Origin: an uncultured Clostridia bacterium
GTDB taxonomy: Bacteria; Bacillota; Clostridia; TANB77; CAG-508
Assembly: GCA_944390615.1 (NCBI GenBank)
Contig: CALXRJ010000030.1
Coordinates: 1-14,459, forward strand
DNA: 14,459 nt
Direction of reading: 5' to 3'
Shown here: one piece after another, positions 14,018 through 14,459 of the stretch
How positions within the stretch are numbered: the stretch's first letter is position 1
Layout: every line of letters begins with the position of its first letter
Made by a program: the position numbers and the translations under genes
The notes under the pieces: model-generated
What the model was told of the DNA's origin: nothing
Database searches by the model: none
What the model saw: the letters and a program-made list of their open reading frames with translations, nothing else

Positions 14018-14459
14018 TTGATTTTTCCTCCTGATATTGCATTCGATGGATAATCTCTTCACACTTTTTATAAATATCTTGTGGATTAACATCCATTAAT
14101 AACTTCTTGTCTTCCATCAATATTTCGCCATTTACAATTGTTGTTTCAACATTTACGGCTTTTACGTTATAGACGATTTGTGCTAAAATATTGTTATGCG
14201 GGTTAGTCATCGGTGTATGGTTTAAATTTAAAATAATTAAATCAGCAAGTTTTCCTTCTTCAATAGAACCAATTTGATTTTCTAGTCCTAATGCTTTTGC
14301 TCCATTAATGGTTGCCATTTTTAAAACTTCATAGGCAGGAAATTGCATAGGATCTTCTAAAAATCTTTTTTCAAGAAGTGCTGCTATTTTCATCGTTTCA
14401 AACATATCTATATTGCTTTCCCTTCCTCGCCCATCAGTTCCTAGTGATACACATATAAT
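14010..14459 (-). CDS. mtaD: 5'-methylthioadenosine/S-adenosylhomocysteine deaminase-like amidohydrolase, C-terminal part
   Basis: Only the last 149 residues lie in the window; the N-terminal part with the metal-binding HxH is outside. The visible part starts IICVSLGTDGRGRESNIDMF, containing the metal-ligand aspartate of the amidohydrolase barrel, followed by ETMKIAALLEKRF, VLKMATINGAKALGLENQIG, SIEEGKLADLIILNLNHTPM and DVETTIVNG-like sequence (VNVETTIVNGEILMEDKKLL). This pattern matches the MtaD/SsnA-type deaminases, best MtaD, which deaminate MTA and SAH. Its pairing with an MTA/SAH nucleosidase supports a role in clearing SAM by-products. Related chlorohydrolase-type deaminases cannot be excluded. 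Confidence 0.82.
   Translation of the reverse strand: MICVSLGTDGRGRESNIDMFETMKIAALLEKRFLEDPMQFPAYEVLKMATINGAKALGLENQIGSIEEGKLADLIILNLNHTPMTNPHNNILAQIVYNVKAVNVETTIVNGEILMEDKKLLMDVNPQDIYKKCEEIIHRMQYQEEKSNE

Overview
This window is AT-rich (about 30% G+C by eye). Every recognisable gene lies on the minus strand, so transcription runs from base 14459 towards base 1. The gene content points to a low-GC, endospore-lineage Firmicute, probably an uncultured Clostridia: SpoIIGA and pro-sigma-E, the DivIB-YlxW-YlxX-Sbp division cluster, ScpB, AGA-dominated arginine usage and strong GGAGG ribosome binding sites. The lineage assignment is inference. I see no tRNA, rRNA, CRISPR array, insertion sequence or phage gene.

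Layout in transcription order. (1) 14459-13295: the C-terminal end of an MTA/SAH deaminase (MtaD type) overlaps an MTA/SAH nucleosidase by 8 bases, and a hairpin terminator follows. (2) 13210-11511: spoIIGA and sigE, the membrane protease and the mother-cell sigma factor precursor it activates. (3) 11474-10403: a strong promoter, a short leader and a PHP-family phosphoesterase, closed by a perfect 48-base palindrome. (4) 10396-3022: a consensus-like promoter, then queA, rarA, rimO, an unrecognised 478-residue protein, scpB and an unusually short prolyl-tRNA synthetase, closed by a terminator. (5) 3034-1: ftsQ/divIB, two DUF881 proteins and sbp, which matches the Bacillus divIB-ylxW-ylxX-sbp order.

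The main discovery is that three genes (ftsQ, sigE, spoIIGA) are each split by exactly one extra base. In all three the extra base is a C placed directly before a GGT glycine codon, so the zero frame reads CGG at the break. Skipping that C restores full-length proteins and puts glycine in the family-typical position (for example LGISQSYISRLE in SigE). I scanned the whole window by eye for CGG on the coding strand. It occurs in frame only at these three points among about 4,490 codons. Some 25 other CGG trinucleotides are all out of frame. CGA and CGC are used normally for arginine. This is not what random sequencing errors or gene decay would give. It suggests that CGG has no normal decoding here and that ribosomes meeting CGG-T shift +1 and read GGT as glycine, or that a tRNA reads CGGU as a four-base glycine codon.

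If true, DivIB, SpoIIGA and sigma E all depend on this recoding. Without it DivIB loses the end of its extracellular domain, SpoIIGA loses its protease domain and sigma E loses the promoter-recognition helix. Division and the first mother-cell step of sporulation would then share one translational requirement.
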